Shown: positions 60,729 through 64,000 of the stretch, piece after piece | Layout of the letters: every line of letters begins with the position of its first letter | Numbering within the stretch: the stretch's first letter is position 1 | Made by a program: the position numbers and the translations under genes | From: Rothia uropygialis | Lineage (GTDB): Bacteria; Actinomycetota; Actinomycetes; Actinomycetales; Micrococcaceae | Assembly (NCBI RefSeq): GCF_004137765.1 | Contig: NZ_NOIS01000001.1 | Span: 496,001 to 560,000, forward strand | Length of the DNA: 64,000 nucleotides | Reading direction: 5' to 3' | The notes under the pieces: generated by a model | Database searches by the model: none | What the model was told of the DNA's origin: nothing | What the model saw: the letters and a program-made list of their open reading frames with translations, nothing else

Positions 60729-61835
60729 ATGACGACTCCGAATCTCACGCAACGGCCGATGCTGACCGAAGCGCAACTCGCCCTTCTTCCGTCCAGTCAT
60801 CCCTTGCGATCGGCGGGGACAGCGCAGTCACCGATGATTCGTGCCATGGTCGGAGACCGCCCTGAGCACCCTCCGGTCTGGTTCATGCGTCAGGCCGGCC
60901 GGTCATTGCCGGAATACCGTGCCGCACGCGAAGGTACCACCATGTTGGAGTCGTGTTTGACACCATCCTTGGCGTCGGAAATCACCATGCAGCCCGTCCG
61001 TCGTCACAAGGTGGACGCTGCGATCTTCTTCTCCGACATCGTTGTGCCGCTCAAGGTCGCTGGTCTGGATGTCGACATCGTGCCGGGACGAGGGCCCGTC
61101 ATGGGCACCCCCTACAACACGATGGAACGCATCAGCCATTTGCCAGAGGTCCCGGATTCGGCATTCGACCCGATCCGTGAGGCAGTGGCGCTCACCGTGA
61201 ACCAGCTCGGCGAGACCCCGCTGATCGGTTTCGCAGGGGCACCGTTCACCGTCGCCGCATACATGGCCGAAGGCTCATCATCCCGGGACCATTTGGGCCC
61301 GCGCACCATGATGCATCGGGATCCGGAAGCATGGGACGCTCTGGCCTCTTGGGTTTCTCGAGTCGCGGGACAGTTCCTGAGTGCTCAGATCGAGGCTGGG
61401 GCCAGCGCGGTTCAGCTCTTCGACTCGTGGGCCGGATCGTTGCCGGAACGCGACTACCGAGAACACGTCATGAAGCATTCTGCGACCGCACTCGCCGCGG
61501 TTGAGCCTTATGGGGTTCCGCGTGTCCACTTCGGTACGGGAACCGGAGAACTCCTCCTGGCGATGAAAGAAGCCGGGGCCGACGTCGTCGGCGTGGATTA
61601 TCGGCTGGACCTGGATGAAGCGTCGCGCCGGGTGGGCCCGGAGATCCCGCTCCAGGGCAATATCGACCCTGCTTTGCTCGACGCGGGGTGGGATGTTCTG
61701 CAGAAGCACACCATGGACGTACTCTCGAAGGGTAAGACCGCCGCGGCTCACATCGTGAATCTGGGTCACGGCGTCCCGCCGAGCACGGACCCCGCCGTGC
61801 TGACCCGGCTCGTCGAACTCATACACGAAAGTTAG
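60729..61835 (+). CDS. hemE: Uroporphyrinogen decarboxylase HemE
   Basis: From ATG 60729 the protein has 368 residues, the usual size. UROD signatures: PPVWFMRQAGRSLPEYRAAR (signature 1, with catalytic Arg) and GFAGAPFTVAAYMAEG (signature 2). It decarboxylates uroporphyrinogen III to coproporphyrinogen III, the last step shared by all heme routes. cgoX follows after five bases, so they are co-transcribed. The start has no strong ribosome binding site, and leaderless translation is possible. The palindrome just upstream suggests regulation. Confidence 0.96.
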   Translation: MTTPNLTQRPMLTEAQLALLPSSHPLRSAGTAQSPMIRAMVGDRPEHPPVWFMRQAGRSLPEYRAAREGTTMLESCLTPSLASEITMQPVRRHKVDAAIFFSDIVVPLKVAGLDVDIVPGRGPVMGTPYNTMERISHLPEVPDSAFDPIREAVALTVNQLGETPLIGFAGAPFTVAAYMAEGSSSRDHLGPRTMMHRDPEAWDALASWVSRVAGQFLSAQIEAGASAVQLFDSWAGSLPERDYREHVMKHSATALAAVEPYGVPRVHFGTGTGELLLAMKEAGADVVGVDYRLDLDEASRRVGPEIPLQGNIDPALLDAGWDVLQKHTMDVLSKGKTAAAHIVNLGHGVPPSTDPAVLTRLVELIHES

Positions 61836-61840
61836 CGTCG

Positions 61841-63388
61841 ATGGCACCCGAACCTCAGAAAGTCACCCCGGCCCAGGCCAAGACCCTCAAGAGCACCGAA
61901 ACGCCCGCTTCGTCGGAAGATTCCTCCGCCACGTCCGCCAAGTCCTCGTCGGGCGCGCGGAGGCGCAAGGCGAGAACCGCCCTTGTCGTCGGAGGCGGTG
62001 TATCGGGGCTGCTTGCAGCACGCGAACTCGCGGAAAGAGGACTGCGAGTCGTGCTCACGGAGACCCGGGACCATTTCGGCGGAGCCGTCGGCGCGCACCA
62101 GGTCGCCGGGATGGTCCTCGACTCGGGCGCGGAATCCTATGCGACCCGCAACGGTTCGGTCGCGGAGCTCATCGACGATCTCGGGCTGGGTCATTGCCGG
62201 ACGGTCCCGTCTCGTGCGGGCTCGTGGCTGTACTTGCCGAGTGGACCGGTGCCGATGCCTTCTTCGGGGATCCTCGGCATTCCCGCCAACCCGAACGATC
62301 CGAAATTGCGTCCCGCGCTGACTTCGGTCGGGCAGCGTCGAGCCGCGATGGATCGCTACTTGCCGGCCTCCGTCGGATCGCACCAGAAAACACTGGGCGG
62401 ACTCGTCAAAGCACGAATGGGTCAACACGTCGTGGATGGCCTGGTCGCTCCGGTCACGATGGGCATCCATTCGACGCACCCGGACGAACTCGACGTGGAC
62501 GCCGTCGCGCCCGGCCTGCGGGAGGGCATCAAGACCTACGGTTCACTCGGAGCCTCCGCGGCGGTGCTCCGCGCCAACGCTCCGGCAGGGTCACAGGTAG
62601 CGGGCCTCGAGGGCGGGATGAACCAGCTCTCGGAAGCGTTGGTCAATGACCTCACCCGTCGTGGCGTCCGGTTACTGGCCGGTTGCGACGTCATCGCGGT
62701 CGACCGAGATGACGTGACCCAGAACTGGATCGCGATCCGTCGGCAGGAAGGGGCCGCCGGCAAGAGAGCCGCCCTCACGGCTGACGTGCTGGTTCTTGCA
62801 ACGGACGGCCCGACGACGGTCCGTCTTCTCGGCCCGCACCTGGACCACGACCTTCTGCCCGAAGCTCGACGCGGACCGGAAATTGCGTTGGCGACGCTCG
62901 TCCTCGACGCTCCTGCGCTGGATTCCGCGCCCCGTGGCACCGGGGTATTGGTCAGCGATCAGGTGCGCACCGTGCGTGCCAAAGCACTGACTCACGCCAC
63001 CGCCAAATGGCAGTGGATCGCCGACCGGGCCGGGGAGCACCGCCACGTCCTTCGGCTCTCCTACGGACGAGGCACGACCTCCCAAGGACAGTCGATCACC
63101 GAGCTGACGCTGTCGGACGAGCAACTCATGAGCCTGGCTCTGCATGATGCGTCCCGCATCATGGGCACGAGCCTCAACCGGAAGTATCTGCTGGGTGCCG
63201 ACGTCGTCAGGTGGAAGACGGCGATGCCTCACGTTGCCGTGGGCCACGCACAAAAGGTCAAGAACTTCCGTCAAAACCTCTCGAAACTCAGCCGGGTCGC
63301 TTCCGTCGGCGCCTGGCTGTCCGGAACGGGCCTGGCTTCGCTGGTTCCGGACACGCGCAAGACCATTGCGGAGCTCGATCTCGAGTAA
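61841..63388 (+). CDS. cgoX: Coproporphyrinogen III oxidase (HemG/HemY-type FAD protein, CgoX)
   Basis: The 515-residue protein has an extra 45-residue Ala/Ser/Lys-rich start (PEPQKVTPAQAKTLKSTETP) then FAD motif VVGGGVSGLLAARELAERG and the HemY family pattern (SGAESYATRNGSVAELIDDL; GLVAPVTMGIHSTHPDELDV; AGLEGGMNQLSEALVNDL). In actinobacteria this enzyme oxidises coproporphyrinogen III to coproporphyrin III in the coproporphyrin-dependent route. ATG 61841 is five bases after hemE. It is followed by chdC after 123 bases. The ferrochelatase CpfC is not in this window. Confidence 0.94.
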   Translation: MAPEPQKVTPAQAKTLKSTETPASSEDSSATSAKSSSGARRRKARTALVVGGGVSGLLAARELAERGLRVVLTETRDHFGGAVGAHQVAGMVLDSGAESYATRNGSVAELIDDLGLGHCRTVPSRAGSWLYLPSGPVPMPSSGILGIPANPNDPKLRPALTSVGQRRAAMDRYLPASVGSHQKTLGGLVKARMGQHVVDGLVAPVTMGIHSTHPDELDVDAVAPGLREGIKTYGSLGASAAVLRANAPAGSQVAGLEGGMNQLSEALVNDLTRRGVRLLAGCDVIAVDRDDVTQNWIAIRRQEGAAGKRAALTADVLVLATDGPTTVRLLGPHLDHDLLPEARRGPEIALATLVLDAPALDSAPRGTGVLVSDQVRTVRAKALTHATAKWQWIADRAGEHRHVLRLSYGRGTTSQGQSITELTLSDEQLMSLALHDASRIMGTSLNRKYLLGADVVRWKTAMPHVAVGHAQKVKNFRQNLSKLSRVASVGAWLSGTGLASLVPDTRKTIAELDLE

Positions 63389-63511
63389 AGCGTGGCCGGT
63401 CCATGGAGTCCGGTCCTCAATCAGGCACCGGACTTCACAGAGACCATACGCGACAAAGACGCACCAAACGCCTCCGATCGAGGCGCAGGCACTGAAAGGA
63501 CAGGTCATTTC

Positions 63512-64000
63512 ATGGCTGAACAGAATTCGGTAACCACGCAAGCAGCGGAGAATCGGGCCGCTTCCGGCGACGATCGCCTCTACTATGCGCTCTACACCGT
63601 GTTCGCGCGCGGAAGCCAGGCTGCCGAGAATGCGCACACGCCCGAAGCGGCTTCCGAGCTCGAGAGCACAGTCGCGGCACTGGAAGCAAAGGGTGTGACC
63701 GTCCGCGGTATGTACGATGTCTCCGGAATGCGGAACAACGCCGACATTCTCGTGTGGACCCACGCGGACAATCCGGAAGACCTTCAGGCTGCGGTCCGCG
63801 ACCTTCGCCGCACGGTTGCGCTCGAGGGTACAGAAATCGTGTGGTCGACCATGGGGGTCCACCGTGATGCCGAATTCACGCGTAACCACGCTCCCGCATT
63901 CGCACGAGGGAAGGACCCCGAAGCATGGGTCTGCGTTTACCCGTTCGTGCGTTCCTGGGACTGGTACTACATGGATGAAAAGCACCGCGCCGAAATGCTT
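63512..64000 (+). CDS. chdC: Coproheme decarboxylase ChdC (HemQ), 3' end outside window
   Basis: The 163 visible codons start at ATG 63512 (MAEQNSVTTQAAENRAASGD), preceded by AAAGGACAGG. The fold is the chlorite-dismutase family: RLYYALYTVFARGSQAAENA, GVTVRGMYDVSGMRNNADIL and FVRSWDWYYMDEKH, where the Tyr residues in WYYM correspond to the catalytic Tyr of actinobacterial ChdC (exact residue not certain). It converts coproheme to heme b using peroxide, the last step of the coproporphyrin-dependent route. It is the third gene of hemE-cgoX-chdC. The C-terminal part lies beyond the right edge. Confidence 0.95.
   Translation, partial: MAEQNSVTTQAAENRAASGDDRLYYALYTVFARGSQAAENAHTPEAASELESTVAALEAKGVTVRGMYDVSGMRNNADILVWTHADNPEDLQAAVRDLRRTVALEGTEIVWSTMGVHRDAEFTRNHAPAFARGKDPEAWVCVYPFVRSWDWYYMDEKHRAEML

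Noticed and set aside
1-64000. Mobile elements, CRISPR arrays, tRNA and rRNA genes
   Set aside because: No transposase, integrase, phage gene, spaced direct-repeat array, cloverleaf or rRNA-like stretch was seen on either strand.

Overview
The window is a chromosomal stretch of a high-GC (roughly 60%) Gram-positive actinobacterium, most likely a member of Micrococcales/Micrococcaceae. The evidence is an MshB-type mycothiol deacetylase, the actinobacterial succinylase-type lysine/DAP genes (dapC, dapD, dapE), DUF3117 and DUF3107 proteins, a monomeric NADP isocitrate dehydrogenase, and the coproporphyrin-dependent heme genes (hemE, cgoX, chdC). No rRNA, tRNA, CRISPR array, transposase or phage gene was seen. 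The genus cannot be fixed by reading alone.

Layout. 1-6.0 kb is an accessory-looking region: a cut-off epimerase, a TetR regulator with two similar operator-like palindromes, a DJ-1/alpha-beta-hydrolase fusion, a second TetR abutting a broken SDR gene, a Mug-type DNA glycosylase and a quinone-reductase-like protein. 6-11 kb holds an MFS transporter, a Kup potassium transporter and an LtrA-like protein. 11-17.5 kb is an organosulfur block: a leftward operon of two luciferase-like flavin monooxygenases and an FAD/NAD(P)-binding protein, divergent from rhodanese-sufE, followed by thiol peroxidase. 17.6-22.5 kb has a lysine-type permease, a sugar porter and a PRC-barrel/DUF2382 stress protein. 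22.6-30.3 kb has icd, a decayed DUF488 gene, a Nudix hydrolase, a DUF1540 protein, pgi and a BCCT osmolyte transporter. 30.5-36.1 kb is a complete peptide ABC importer operon (binding protein, two permeases, a double ATPase).

36-53 kb is a conserved housekeeping block whose order resembles the mycobacterial typA-mshB-fdxC-dapC-dapD-dapE-tatB-mrp region: typA, mshB, fdxA, dapC, gltA, galE, dapD, dapE, a GT-C glycosyltransferase, a DUF3117 protein, tatB, mrp, a DUF1003 protein, an MgtE-N/CBS protein and a 17M-like membrane protein. 53-59 kb has pepP, a PHP phosphoesterase, an orphan DNA methyltransferase, a DEAD-box helicase, a DUF3107 protein and a TetR regulator. 59-64 kb is the heme locus, with hemA divergent from hemE-cgoX-chdC; chdC runs off the window.

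No clearly new defence or mobile system was found. The most notable features are: the organosulfur/persulfide block; the gene fusion that keeps an internal ribosome binding site; two tandem duplications that each copy a ribosome binding site plus start codon (before tpx and mrp); a perfect palindrome in the hemA/hemE promoter region; a perfect hairpin separating the peptide-binding-protein gene from its permeases; and two pseudogenes in otherwise compact DNA.
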